Positions 27,306 through 36,066 of a stretch of 64,000 nt of DNA are shown here, in pieces (the stretch's first letter is position 1; the number at the start of each line of letters is the position of its first letter). The notes under the pieces were generated by a model. The model saw nothing but the letters and a program-made list of their open reading frames with translations. It was not told the DNA's origin and ran no database searches. The stretch comes from Teredinibacter waterburyi (lineage in GTDB: Bacteria > Pseudomonadota > Gammaproteobacteria > Pseudomonadales > Cellvibrionaceae): the NCBI RefSeq assembly GCF_001922985.1, contig NZ_MRUH01000121.1:62001-126000 (forward strand). The letters run 5' to 3'. The position numbers and the translations under genes were made by a program.

Positions 27306-27457
27306 ATATGGAATATCCGATGGAAAGCCTAGCTTGGTAGGGAAGCTTACTAGGTGAATGGTGCATAGTTTGAAACAGATGCGTGGGATTGACTTAGGCA
27401 TCTGTCATGTGAACCGTTATTTCAGTTCTTAAAGTAAAAAAATAGGAGACACAATAA
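27306..27457 (+). promoter_or_regulatory. Structured hcp 5' leader with GGA-bearing hairpins
   Basis: Three inverted repeats precede hcp: GGAATATCC (27310-27318); CCTAG/CTAGG with GCTT/AAGC (27328-27354), loop containing AGGGA; and ACAGATGC/GCATCTGT (27375-27382 and 27398-27405), loop containing GGGA. The ribosome-binding site AGGAGA (27444-27449) also contains GGA. Multiple GGA motifs in loops and at the ribosome-binding site resemble RsmA/CsrA targets, which repress T6SS translation in Pseudomonas. This is a structural reading by eye. Confidence 0.4.
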
Positions 27458-27940
27458 ATGGCAATTTATCTTGAGTGGGAAGGCATCGAAGGTAACGTAA
27501 CTGCAGATGGCTACGCAAAGCACTTGGCAGTTGATTCTTTCCAGTTTGGTGTAAGCCGTGGAATTACCATGGAAGCAGGTAACTGTGCAAACCGTGAAGC
27601 AAGCCGTCCAAGCTTTTCTGAAGTTACCGTAACCAAGCCAGCAGACAACTCTTGTACTGCTATCTTCTCAGAAGGCGCTTACGGTTCTAAAGGTAAGAAA
27701 ATTAAAGTTAAGTTCGTGCAAACGGGTTCGGACAAGGTAACAGAGTATATGACTTATACTTTGGACAACTGTCTAGTAAGCAGCTACTCCGTATCTGCTG
27801 GCTCTGAAGGCGACCCTATCGAAGCAATCTCTATCAGCTTCACCGAAATCGAAGTTAACTACGCAGACTACGATGCAACTAACGCTCAGGCTAGCCCGCA
27901 GCGTGTTGGTTACAGTCTAAGTAAAGCTGGCAAGAAGTAA
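27458..27940 (+). CDS. hcp: T6SS tube protein Hcp
   Basis: Hcp (160 aa) forms hexameric rings that stack into the secreted T6SS tube and can carry small effectors in its lumen. Characteristic segments are AIYLEWEGIEGNVTADGYAK at the start, DSFQFGVSRGITM, a basic KKIKVKFVQTG strand and EAISISFTEIEVNY near the C-terminus. A strong AGGAGA site and a codon-rich, highly expressed style fit a structural protein needed in bulk. A hairpin after the stop (27969-27988) may uncouple it from vgrG, so hcp can be made in excess. Confidence 0.97.
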   Translation: MAIYLEWEGIEGNVTADGYAKHLAVDSFQFGVSRGITMEAGNCANREASRPSFSEVTVTKPADNSCTAIFSEGAYGSKGKKIKVKFVQTGSDKVTEYMTYTLDNCLVSSYSVSAGSEGDPIEAISISFTEIEVNYADYDATNAQASPQRVGYSLSKAGKK

Positions 27941-27968
27941 TTTACTTTTAGCTCAGTTGATATCGGCG

Positions 27969-27988
27969 AAGGCAGCTCTGGCTGCCTT
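27969..27988 (+). terminator. Hairpin between hcp and vgrG (partial terminator)
   Basis: AAGGCAGC and GCTGCCTT form an 8-bp stem with loop TCTG, followed by TGTTGGTGTTT. It starts 29 bp after the hcp stop and 167 bp before vgrG. Likely reduces read-through into the spike genes. Confidence 0.55.
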
Positions 27989-28154
27989 TGTTGGTGTTTC
28001 CCCCTCTTAATTTGTGTATGCGATACCTTTATTAGCATATCGGCCTGATGGATGTAGCTCCGTTGGGGCAACGCGCATCGCGATACAAACTTTGCGATCA
28101 CGGACGTCGTTTTCGCGCAGCGACCTTTAAATTTTCGGATGGAGTTGATATTGC

Positions 28155-30188
28155 ATGAGCACGCTTACCCAGGATAACCGGTTAATATCCATAAGTGATT
28201 TTTCGCTCGGTAAAAAAGATGCATTATTGCTTACCGCATTTGAAGGCTTTGAAACCATATCGGGGTTGTTTGAATTTCAAGTAGAGGTCTTATCTCAAGA
28301 TCTGGATATAAAGCCCGAAAAAATTATTGGTCAAACCGGTACTATTACTGTTCACAACGAAGTTGAGCGCGTCTTTCACGGCCATGTTAGCCAGTTCACC
28401 TACGGTGAAATTCAAAGTAACGATCTACGTCAATACCGCATGACCATTGTGCCGTGGCTGTGGTACCTATCAAAAACGAACAATCATCGAATCTTCCAGA
28501 ATAAAAACGTCAAAACGATTGTTGACGATATTTTCAAATCTTACGGTTTTAAAGATTACGACTTTCGCGCAACCGGCGGCGCGGTGCGGGAGTACTGTGT
28601 CCAGCATAACGAAAGTGATTTTGATTTTGTTTCCCGTTTACTGGAAGAAGAGGGCATTGCCTACTATTTTGTGCACCAAGAATCGCTGCACAAATTAATT
28701 CTGGTAGACCAAAAGAATGCCTACGATACAGTTACAGAGACAGATTTAGAGTACTCGAAGGGCAGTAACCCGAAAGCTGAAATTAAACGCTGGGAACACC
28801 TCTATCAATTTAAAAAGGGTGTTTGGGCGTTAAACGACTACAATTTTAAAGAGCCCAAAAAAGACCTATTGGCCTCGACCAATACCAAGAGTGTTTTTAC
28901 GGATAATGCAAAGTTTGAACACTACGAATATCCCGGGTTATACGATACGGCGCTGGGTAAAGATTTAATAAAGATCCGTATGGAAGCGGAAGAAGCCGAT
29001 TTAAATACTGTGCGCGGTTCCAGTGCTTGCGGTAGCTTTTATGCAGGCGGCTTATTTAATTTAGCTAAACATACAACGGATGACGAGAAAGGCGATTACG
29101 TTTTAGTTACGGTAACACACCGCGCATTTGAGACCAGCTATTTCTCTGGCAGCTCTGCCAGCCCAGATTACAGCAACGACTTTATCTGTATGCCGGCCGA
29201 CGTACACTTCCGGCCTAAGCAACTTCATCCGCGTCCTGTTATGAAAGGCCCACAGTCGGCCTTGGTGGTTGGCCCCGCCGGCGAAGAAATTCACGTAGAT
29301 GAGTTTGGGCGTATTCGCGTTCAGTTTATTTGGGACCGCGAAGGTCAAAAAGACGATAAAAGTTCCTGCTGGATTCGTGTCATGCAAGCGTGGGCAGGCA
29401 ACCAGTGGGGCAGTTCATTTATTCCCCGTATAGGCCACGAAGTTATCGTTAACTTTTTAGATGGTGACCCTGATCGTCCGATCGTTGTGGGTTCTGTTTA
29501 TAACGGTTGGAACAAACCCCCATTTGAATCTAAAACCCAAAGCGGTATTCGCACGCGCTCAACCCTCGAGGGCTCCCCTCAAAACTTTAATGAGCTGCGT
29601 TTTGACGATAAAAAAGGTGCCGAGCAAATATATGTCCATGCCGAAAAGAACATGGACACCGTTATTGAGAACGATGAGTCGGCCAATATCGGCAACGATC
29701 GCACTAAAATTATTGGCAATAATGAAACCTCTGAGATTAAGAACAATCGAGATAAGACAGTTGGTAATAATCAGTCTGAGTCGATTGGAAAAGACAAAAG
29801 TATTAGTGTTGGCAATAATCACAGCGAAAGTATCGGTAAAAACGCGACCATAAGCGTTAGTGAAAACTACTCAGAAGATATCGGCAAAAACGTTACCATT
29901 AGTGTTGGTGGTGACCATGTTGAAAGTATCGATAAAAACATGACACTTAGTGTTGCCAAGGATCTAACCGAAACGGTAGATGGCAAACACATGGAAAAAG
30001 TTGCCAAAGACTACGCGGTAAAAGCAAAGACAATTACCTTGCAGGCCGATGACCAAATTACTCTAAAGACGGGCTCTGCGCAGATCATTATGAAAAAAAA
30101 TGGTGATATCACCATTAAGGGTAAAAATATTAATGTGAAGGGCTCTGGTAATGTTGTGATTAAAGGCAGCAAAGTGTCTACGAACTAG
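28155..30188 (+). CDS. vgrG: T6SS spike protein VgrG (TssI)
   Basis: VgrG (677 aa) trimerises into the spike that tops the Hcp tube. The gp27-like region covers about 1-370 and the gp5 OB-fold region about 380-470 (GRIRVQFIWDREG, SCWIRVMQAWAGNQWGSSFI, GHEVIVNFLDGDPDRPIVVG, VYNGWNKPPF). A repetitive beta-helix needle covers about 510-677, with 14-16-residue repeats such as ESIGKNATISV and EDIGKNVTISVG. No extra C-terminal effector domain is present, so it is a carrier and probably works with the PAAR-like and DUF2169 proteins encoded downstream. Confidence 0.96.
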   Translation: MSTLTQDNRLISISDFSLGKKDALLLTAFEGFETISGLFEFQVEVLSQDLDIKPEKIIGQTGTITVHNEVERVFHGHVSQFTYGEIQSNDLRQYRMTIVPWLWYLSKTNNHRIFQNKNVKTIVDDIFKSYGFKDYDFRATGGAVREYCVQHNESDFDFVSRLLEEEGIAYYFVHQESLHKLILVDQKNAYDTVTETDLEYSKGSNPKAEIKRWEHLYQFKKGVWALNDYNFKEPKKDLLASTNTKSVFTDNAKFEHYEYPGLYDTALGKDLIKIRMEAEEADLNTVRGSSACGSFYAGGLFNLAKHTTDDEKGDYVLVTVTHRAFETSYFSGSSASPDYSNDFICMPADVHFRPKQLHPRPVMKGPQSALVVGPAGEEIHVDEFGRIRVQFIWDREGQKDDKSSCWIRVMQAWAGNQWGSSFIPRIGHEVIVNFLDGDPDRPIVVGSVYNGWNKPPFESKTQSGIRTRSTLEGSPQNFNELRFDDKKGAEQIYVHAEKNMDTVIENDESANIGNDRTKIIGNNETSEIKNNRDKTVGNNQSESIGKDKSISVGNNHSESIGKNATISVSENYSEDIGKNVTISVGGDHVESIDKNMTLSVAKDLTETVDGKHMEKVAKDYAVKAKTITLQADDQITLKTGSAQIIMKKNGDITIKGKNINVKGSGNVVIKGSKVSTN

Positions 30189-30211
30189 TATGGATAGCAC
30201 TGGGGTTAACT

Positions 30212-30766
30212 ATGTCTTTAAATGAAACAGTTCAATCGTCTACCGAGTTGCTTGAAGCCGAGCCTAACAATAGTCCTGTTCCCTCGGGCGAAGTCGTTAT
30301 CGCCACTTGTATTGGCCTGGATCAGGGGCGCCCACTGCTACGCTTTTCACAATCTAGCCTGCCGTCGCAGCCGGTAATGGCGCAATCCACTCAGGCCGTG
30401 ACGCCGAATCAGGTGGGGCGTCAGGCTGCGGTAGTCTTTGTTGGTGGCAATATCGAGCAGCCGCTGATTATTGGCTTTATTTATAGTCAGCTGGACTCGT
30501 TATTGGACTCCTACAGCTCCGCCCCGTTAGAGCTGCACAAGCCCGCAGAAGAGGATGGTTTAGAAAAATCCGCACAGCTCCCTACCGATATCGTAGTGGA
30601 CGGTAAAAACGTCACAATCGACGCGAAAGAACAAATTGTTCTGCAGTGTGGCGAGTCCAGTATTACCCTTACCAAATCCGGAAAAATAATGATTCGCGGC
30701 AAGTATGTTCTCAGCCGTTCTAGTGGTGTAAATCGAATCCTAGGCGGTTCGGTGCAGGTTAACTAA
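30212..30766 (+). CDS. DUF6484-type VgrG-associated protein
   Basis: A 184-residue protein 23 bp after vgrG. Its centre (about 25-95) reads GEVVIATCIGLDQGRPLLRF...AAVVFVGGNIEQPLIIGFI, a gp5/OB-like pattern I associate with DUF6484 proteins found in T6SS spike operons. The C-terminus (about 125-184) has short beta-repeats (VDGKNVTIDAKEQIVLQCG, ITLTKSGKIMIRGKYVLS) resembling the VgrG needle end. It may extend or adapt the spike; the exact role is not established. Tight spacing to vgrG and the DUF2169 gene implies co-transcription. Confidence 0.7.
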   Translation: MSLNETVQSSTELLEAEPNNSPVPSGEVVIATCIGLDQGRPLLRFSQSSLPSQPVMAQSTQAVTPNQVGRQAAVVFVGGNIEQPLIIGFIYSQLDSLLDSYSSAPLELHKPAEEDGLEKSAQLPTDIVVDGKNVTIDAKEQIVLQCGESSITLTKSGKIMIRGKYVLSRSSGVNRILGGSVQVN

Positions 30767-30769
30767 ATT

Positions 30770-31762
30770 GTGTTACAGCTAAAAAATACCACTCCTTTCG
30801 CTGCGGATATCGCTTTATTCCCGAACGAGCAAGGTATCGATACCCTCTATGTTTTGGCTAAAGCGAGTTTTCGAATCGGTCCGCAGTGGACGTTGTTAGA
30901 AGAGCAGGCGCCATTGCAGGAGGCGGATCAATATAGAGATGAGCCGGTTACATCCAGTTTAGTTGCCGTGTCTGACTATCATCCGGGTAAGCCGTGTACC
31001 GATATTCTAATGCTCGGTAAAGCTTGCGCGCTCGAACAGCGATTGGTAACGACTTTAGATGTTTCTCTCCGTGTCGGCTCACTTCAGAAGGTGGTACGTG
31101 TATTTGGTTCACGCCAGTGGCAACACGGCTTTATCAGTAATCCAGAACCTTTTACAACACTGCCGATGATCTACGAGAATGCTTTCGGTGGCTCGGTAGA
31201 GTTAACCAATGGCGGTATCGAGCAATATGATCGTAACCCCGTTGGAAAAGGTTTTGCTGGTGGCTTAAGCCGTAGTCAGATGGATGGCGTGGCCCTGCCC
31301 AATTTGGAGTGCCCGAAAGCGTTGGTTCGCGATATCTTCGATCAGCCAGAGCCCGCATGCTTCGCGCCGCGCGCGCCGAACTGGCAGCCGCGAGTAGCCC
31401 ATGTCGGAACCTATGACGAGGCCTGGGAGCAGACCCGTGCACCGTTCCTGCCTGTTGATTACAGCCCGCGTTTTATGAACGCTGCTCATCCAGAATTAAT
31501 TTACCCTAGCTTATTGCAGGGCGGAGAGCCGTTCTCAATTAGCGGGATGCATCCCGCGGGTGATATTTCGGGGGTGCTCCCGAGCATTCGCTTGGCTTGT
31601 CGAATTAATCATGCCGGCACAAAAGTTTCAGCACCTTTTAAATTGGAAACCTTAATCTTCGAGCCGAATCTACTTACCTTATCGATGGTTTGGAAGGCTC
31701 AATATGTGTGTAATAGCGGTGCGGCGAGAATTAATGATGTAAACGTAAGCTTGTTGCGTTAA
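30770..31762 (+). CDS. DUF2169 family T6SS accessory protein
   Basis: A 330-residue protein with a GTG start 3 bp after the previous stop. DUF2169 features include NTTPFAADIALFPNEQGIDT, VLAKASFRI, VRVFGSRQW, PMIYENAFGG and YDRNPVGKGFAGG, followed by the conserved GMHPAGDISGVLP motif. DUF2169 proteins recur in T6SS loci beside vgrG and PAAR-like genes and are thought to act as chaperones or adaptors that load effectors onto the spike. No signal peptide, so cytoplasmic. Confidence 0.85.
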   Translation: MLQLKNTTPFAADIALFPNEQGIDTLYVLAKASFRIGPQWTLLEEQAPLQEADQYRDEPVTSSLVAVSDYHPGKPCTDILMLGKACALEQRLVTTLDVSLRVGSLQKVVRVFGSRQWQHGFISNPEPFTTLPMIYENAFGGSVELTNGGIEQYDRNPVGKGFAGGLSRSQMDGVALPNLECPKALVRDIFDQPEPACFAPRAPNWQPRVAHVGTYDEAWEQTRAPFLPVDYSPRFMNAAHPELIYPSLLQGGEPFSISGMHPAGDISGVLPSIRLACRINHAGTKVSAPFKLETLIFEPNLLTLSMVWKAQYVCNSGAARINDVNVSLLR

Positions 31763-31825
31763 GTTTGCTGGGTTAATTTTGTTGCTAGATGGACGACCTT
31801 AGATAACCTTCACTGGAGAAGCCTT

Positions 31826-32206
31826 ATGGGACAAACCACATTTGCGAACACTCGCGGTATTGCGCATAAAGGCAGCGGCGGTAAAAGTATTGTGTTTCCC
31901 GATGTTTGCAAAACACCCACACCGGGAGGCCCTGTACCTATCCCCTACCCTAATTTGGGGCAGTCGTCAGATACCTCAAAGGGCCCGAAGTCGGTAAAAA
32001 CCGATAAAAAAATGCCAATGGTAAAAGGGGCTGTATATAGCAAAAGCACCGGCGATGAGGCCGGTGTACAAAAGGGCATTATCAGCAGTAAAACTAAGGG
32101 TGAATGCGAATTTATGATGTATTCATTTGATGTGAAATTTGAAGGCAAAAATGTGTGCCGTATGGGTGACCCGCTGTTTCACAACAAAAAAAATATAATG
32201 GGTTAG
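31826..32206 (+). CDS. PAAR-like (DUF4150) spike tip protein
   Basis: A 126-residue protein with the DUF4150/PAAR-like signature: SIVFPDVCKTPTPGGPVPIPYPN, GDEAGVQKGIISSKTKGECEF, FDVKFEGKNVCRMGDPLFHN. PAAR proteins form the cone that sharpens the VgrG spike and can carry effector domains. This one has no extra domain, so cargo must associate separately. The DUF2169-DUF4150 pairing here is a recurrent T6SS arrangement. AGAAG precedes the ATG. Confidence 0.88.
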   Translation: MGQTTFANTRGIAHKGSGGKSIVFPDVCKTPTPGGPVPIPYPNLGQSSDTSKGPKSVKTDKKMPMVKGAVYSKSTGDEAGVQKGIISSKTKGECEFMMYSFDVKFEGKNVCRMGDPLFHNKKNIMG

Positions 32207-32219
32207 GTGTTAGCTGAAC

Positions 32220-33479
32220 GTGCAGTCTGAACAAGTAGTAAATCCTTTTACTAACGTTATCGAGCAGTTCGTGGATGACGGTGCTTTTCTATGGGTGCTG
32301 CGTTCTATCGCCGTGCATCAGCCACATTATACAATCGAGGATTTGGCAGAGCTGGAGCAACGTATTTCCAGTTGTTTAGATGGCGTTCTGTCTTCACCAG
32401 ACTTAGGCTGGGAAATCGCTTTAGCGGCAAGTGATTTTGAAGATTCCGGAGAAAGTTTCGTTTTGTCGGCAACGGCGTTTCGTAGCATGGATGTTGAAAA
32501 AATTAAAATTGCGGTAGAAAAGGGCTTGGTTAATGATAAGACCTTCGCAGGCTTGGTGTCCGCGATGGGCTGGTTGCCCGGTACTTTTGTACATTCATGG
32601 GTGAAAAAGTTTTTCACCAGCAAAGAGCTTGTTCATAAACATCTTGCTGTCGCCGCGTGCAGCGTTCGCCGTGAAGACCCACGAGAATATCTAACACGCA
32701 TTCTTGAGCGCGAAGATTGCCGCGAAGACTTCCCCCTATATAGCCGTGCTTTGCGACTGGTTGGTGAGCTTAAGCGCCATGACCTCAAACCTGAGCTAGA
32801 GCAAGCGTTATCCCATGAAGACGACGAAATTCGTTTTTACGCTTTAAGCTCATTAATGCTGCTGGGTAGTCGCCAAGCGGCATTGGCATTAAAACCATAC
32901 GTTTTCGCGCCCGGTCCGTTGCAACAGAAAGCCATGGCGATAGCCTTTCGCGTTCTCGCGATAAGTGACGCGCGCTCGGCCATCTCTGAATTAGCTGCAA
33001 CAGAGAATGCCGTGCGTTCAGTTGTAGAGGCCTCCGGTATATTGGGAGACCCACAGGCCGTGCCGTGGCTAATATTACAGATGCGCAACGCCGATATGGC
33101 AAGAATTGCGGGTGAAGCCTTTACCCTTATTACGGGAATAAATCTGGAGGAAAACGGTCTGGCGATTGATATTCCAGATTTAGATGGCCAAATGGAAGCT
33201 GCGGGTGAGGAGCCTGCATCCGAAGAGTTAGATGCAGATGAAAATTTGCCTTGGCCGAATGTTGATAAAATAGCCGCAACCTGGAAAACCTACGGCGTAA
33301 ACTTTGCGGTGGGAACTCGCTATTTTATGGGCCGACCGATAGAGAGATCGCATTTAAAGGAGCAGCTAACAAGCGCTTATCAGCGGCAACGTAAAGCGGC
33401 CATGCTAGAACTCGCATTAATGGATGCACATGAACCGCTGGTGAACGTAAGCGCTAAGAATATAGTCGGAGATTTGTAG
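32220..33479 (+). CDS. TIGR02270-type HEAT-repeat protein
   Basis: This 419-residue protein starts with GTG 14 bp after the PAAR-like stop. The N-terminus, DDGAFLWVLRSIAVHQPHYT followed by EDLAELEQRISSCLDG, matches what I recall of TIGR02270 proteins found in DUF2169/DUF4150 T6SS clusters. The middle (about 130-310) is a run of helical HEAT-like repeats, for example DDEIRFYALSSLMLLGSRQA and VVEASGILGDPQAVPWLILQ. Likely a cytoplasmic scaffold or effector-handling factor; no enzymatic motif is visible. Last gene of the hcp-vgrG operon, convergent with the second Imm11 gene. Confidence 0.75.
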   Translation: MQSEQVVNPFTNVIEQFVDDGAFLWVLRSIAVHQPHYTIEDLAELEQRISSCLDGVLSSPDLGWEIALAASDFEDSGESFVLSATAFRSMDVEKIKIAVEKGLVNDKTFAGLVSAMGWLPGTFVHSWVKKFFTSKELVHKHLAVAACSVRREDPREYLTRILEREDCREDFPLYSRALRLVGELKRHDLKPELEQALSHEDDEIRFYALSSLMLLGSRQAALALKPYVFAPGPLQQKAMAIAFRVLAISDARSAISELAATENAVRSVVEASGILGDPQAVPWLILQMRNADMARIAGEAFTLITGINLEENGLAIDIPDLDGQMEAAGEEPASEELDADENLPWPNVDKIAATWKTYGVNFAVGTRYFMGRPIERSHLKEQLTSAYQRQRKAAMLELALMDAHEPLVNVSAKNIVGDL

Positions 33480-33508
33480 GTCAGCAAGCTGCGGTCGTCG
33501 GTTCTGCT

Positions 33509-34078
33509 CTAATCAACAATGCAACGTCGATATCTGAGGTACTTGAAGTTACAGCTTTCTAGGTGTTGTTTTACCGACTCGTGAATTATTATATCGGTTA
33601 CCGACTCTGCAAGACGAAATAAAAGTGCATTGCGGGTTTTTTTTTCGTCGATGGCTAACGTTTTAAATCCTACTGCTATTGTACCCATTCCGCCAATATC
33701 AATATAATCAGATTTTTCCATATCGGCAGCGGCAATGGTTCCAAAAATATTAACCACTTTGTAGTCTGTTCGAATATAATTTTTAGAGACATCTTTGAGT
33801 ACCGCTGGGTAGCTTTGTAGGTTGTCAACACCTGCGCCTTTTAAAGCTTGGATTAGTTCATCGCTCATAACAGGGAAGGCTTCATAAAAGTACTCTGCCA
33901 TACCATTGCCGTTGTGTTCATACTCCCAAAGTTCAAATTCAAAAGGCTTGTCGAATTTTTCGGTTAAATAATTGCCTTTTATAAATTCACTATCAACCAT
34001 ATCCTTGTTCCATCCAGTCGAACGCATGCGATAGGAGTCAGGCTCTGTAAAAGGGTTATCGTCTAAAATATAGTACAT
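33509..34078 (-). CDS. Imm11-family immunity protein (second copy)
   Basis: A 189-residue protein with the same landmarks as the Imm11 protein at 24192-24740: FPVMSDELIQALKGAGVDNL, YKVVNIFGTIAAADMEKSDY, and LLFRLAESVTDIIIHESVKQ near the C-terminus. It follows the AHH nuclease gene by 28 bp on the same strand, the standard effector-immunity order, and should protect the producer and siblings. More AT-rich than the neighbouring tss genes, consistent with cassette exchange. No signal peptide, as expected against a cytoplasmic nuclease. Confidence 0.85.
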   Translation of the reverse strand: MYYILDDNPFTEPDSYRMRSTGWNKDMVDSEFIKGNYLTEKFDKPFEFELWEYEHNGNGMAEYFYEAFPVMSDELIQALKGAGVDNLQSYPAVLKDVSKNYIRTDYKVVNIFGTIAAADMEKSDYIDIGGMGTIAVGFKTLAIDEKKTRNALLFRLAESVTDIIIHESVKQHLESCNFKYLRYRRCIVD

Positions 34079-34106
34079 AAATAGTCCTTGAGAATTGTCA
34101 ATATTG

Positions 34107-34937
34107 TTAACCGTTTTGCCATTGGCAACACTTTAATGCCAGTTTTGAAATAAAGAATTCCCACGATGCAGGCGCACCACAAAGCTCCCTTTCCAATCTG
34201 TCAGATAACAAATCTAAAGTGTGAGCTATTTTGTGAGGTGGGCGGTACGGCGCCTTATCACGCTTCTTCTCGTCGCCATCCTCCATGGGGCACTCTTTAG
34301 AATAGTACTCCAAAACTAACCTTACTTTTTTTAACTCTCTAATCCCTAATTTCACGTAACTTTGATGGGGAGGCGCTGCGCTGGTGTGGCTTCCCTTATG
34401 GAACTGCCGTTTTACCTTTGTCATAACAATAAAAGCAATATCATTTTTTTCAGATTCTTTGAGGAATTCCCGCCCAGATTTTTTGGATTGTTTTCCCCAC
34501 CATACGTCCGGATCGCCGTCGACAACCCTGTACATATCGGGGACTGAGGGCAACCAAATACCATTTCGTGCGCTATTTACGTCCCAAGCAACATCGTGGA
34601 GTGTATTTTCTATATACCCTTCTGAACCTTTTGTTGTCTTCTTGTTTTGCGTTATAAGATATTTTTCAACTTCTTTTTCTTCACCTAAAATTTCGTTGCC
34701 ACAGATTATGTGATGAGCTTCGGCGCTATACATACCGTGTACAGAATCTTCGAATAAGTGGTTGATAATTGGGTCTCCACTGGCAGTAAGATTGATGCCA
34801 AGCGTCGAAGAATTATTATCTTTACCAATTTTTGCGATACTCTTAGGATTTTTCTTTGTTTCTATTGGACAAAAACAACACTTGTCTGGCTCGTGCCCAC
34901 TAACCGGTATTGAAATGGCCTCTCCAAATTGAGTCAC
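34107..34937 (-). CDS. AHH-type nuclease effector in the T6SS locus
   Basis: This 276-residue protein has the AHH triplet itself (Ala74-His75-His76 in SAEAHHIICGNEIL), DVNSARNGIWLP (about 119-130) and QFHKGSHTSAAPPHQSYVK (His170, His174), the layout of AHH HNH/Endo VII-fold nucleases. The N-terminus (FGEAISIPVSGHEPDKCCFC) parallels that of the AHH protein at 23188-24093, including a Cys-x-x-Cys pair, and may be a common delivery or zinc-binding segment. AT-rich composition and position between spike genes and T6SS core support a cargo role. It would cut DNA or RNA in a recipient cell. Confidence 0.82.
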   Translation of the reverse strand: MTQFGEAISIPVSGHEPDKCCFCPIETKKNPKSIAKIGKDNNSSTLGINLTASGDPIINHLFEDSVHGMYSAEAHHIICGNEILGEEKEVEKYLITQNKKTTKGSEGYIENTLHDVAWDVNSARNGIWLPSVPDMYRVVDGDPDVWWGKQSKKSGREFLKESEKNDIAFIVMTKVKRQFHKGSHTSAAPPHQSYVKLGIRELKKVRLVLEYYSKECPMEDGDEKKRDKAPYRPPHKIAHTLDLLSDRLERELCGAPASWEFFISKLALKCCQWQNG

Positions 34938-34992
34938 TTTTATCTCCTTGCCGTTTGATGAAAAAATAAGCCTAAATTACTAAGCCAATTCG

Positions 34993-36066
34993 TTAGAGCA
35001 TATGAAGACGCGACAAACAAATAGCAGCTCTAGTTGCCATATCCGAGGAGCAATACACCATCTGTTGGGATGCCCCATTTTTATTTAAACTTAAACTTCG
35101 CGCGCTTAAACTTAACAAAACCGCAGCAGAAGCTGCACCTATATCACCGTAGCAGTCTGCAGGGTGAATATGAGTAAGTTGCTCCGAGAATGCCCTGCTG
35201 TTGCGAATTAACATTGCACCATATTCTTTTGCAAATTCATTCTCACCGTTCATACTGCTGTAGATGACGTCGATCAATGATCCATCTGAATAGCTGTGAG
35301 CATCTCGAACCGCCGTCGCTAATCCGTCGCCCAGACAAGGTACATCGTTGTTATACATATGGCCAGATTCATCAGATAGCCCTGGCCGGTGGAGAGAGAC
35401 AGGTAGGAAACTCTTATGTGGCTGTTTAGACAAGAGTAAAAAGCTTGCTGCTTCGCCGGGAACAAAGCCATTATTAACGTCGACCGCGGCGATGCGATCT
35501 TCGGAGTCTAGATGTGCTAAGAGGCCGGTATTAGCATAGCTATCTACACCGCCGACAAGTATATAAGTGTCGACGTTTGTGGCTAAAAACTCGAAGGCTA
35601 GTTCAATTGCGTAAAGCACACCACTGCGACCCAAAGGTAAAAAACAACTGGATTTGGAGTTAAAGCTAATACCTGACTGAAGGCCGATTGATTTGATGAT
35701 GTCACTAGAGATCGGCGTTGGGCGAGCGGGGATGGATTCTGGGCCGGCAAGTAAAAGGGTGATCGGAGTTTTTGAGGGTAGCCACGGAGTAATATCGGCT
35801 AAGGCAACACTGCTTAACTGTATCAAGCGTTTTTCGTCGCCTTTTATCTCTATATTACGTAGGTCTTCGTGCAGCGGTGGAAGTGCCGCGTCGGGAACCC
35901 AGGCAGCCGTAATAGGCCTGTGGTACTTGTTGTAATAGCATGATTCTTGATAAGCGCTAACGCCCGCGTTTACCGAAGCGGCTGTCATTGCACTGTCGAT
36001 GCCAACGCTAGTAATCATTGACGTAGTCGCAATATAAAGCTTGTCGTGGTTACTCACGAGCGTCAC
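34993..36066 (-). CDS. Catalytically dead beta-ketoacyl-synthase-like (thiolase-fold) protein
   Basis: A 357-residue thiolase-fold protein. VDTYILVGGVDSYANTGLLA followed by NNGFVPGEAASFLLLSK (about 165-215) is clearly ketosynthase-like (compare VMVAGGAE...GFVLGDGAG in FabF). The active-site triad looks absent: the nucleophile Cys loop reads PLGRSGVLYAI (Gly146 about where Cys should be), the NAHGT histidine loop reads SSMNGEN, and the second histidine loop reads CYGDIGAAS. It therefore probably acts as a scaffold or binding protein. It overlaps the preceding small secreted-protein gene by 17 bp, tying it to the TPR module, and lies upstream of the AHH effector. Role in secretion is unknown. 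Confidence 0.75.
   Translation of the reverse strand: MTLVSNHDKLYIATTSMITSVGIDSAMTAASVNAGVSAYQESCYYNKYHRPITAAWVPDAALPPLHEDLRNIEIKGDEKRLIQLSSVALADITPWLPSKTPITLLLAGPESIPARPTPISSDIIKSIGLQSGISFNSKSSCFLPLGRSGVLYAIELAFEFLATNVDTYILVGGVDSYANTGLLAHLDSEDRIAAVDVNNGFVPGEAASFLLLSKQPHKSFLPVSLHRPGLSDESGHMYNNDVPCLGDGLATAVRDAHSYSDGSLIDVIYSSMNGENEFAKEYGAMLIRNSRAFSEQLTHIHPADCYGDIGAASAAVLLSLSARSLSLNKNGASQQMVYCSSDMATRAAICLSRLHML

Noticed and set aside
29640-30000. Tandem repeats in the vgrG 3' part as a recombination hotspot
   Set aside because: These 14-16-residue beta-helix repeats are the normal needle of VgrG; DNA-level similarity is low.
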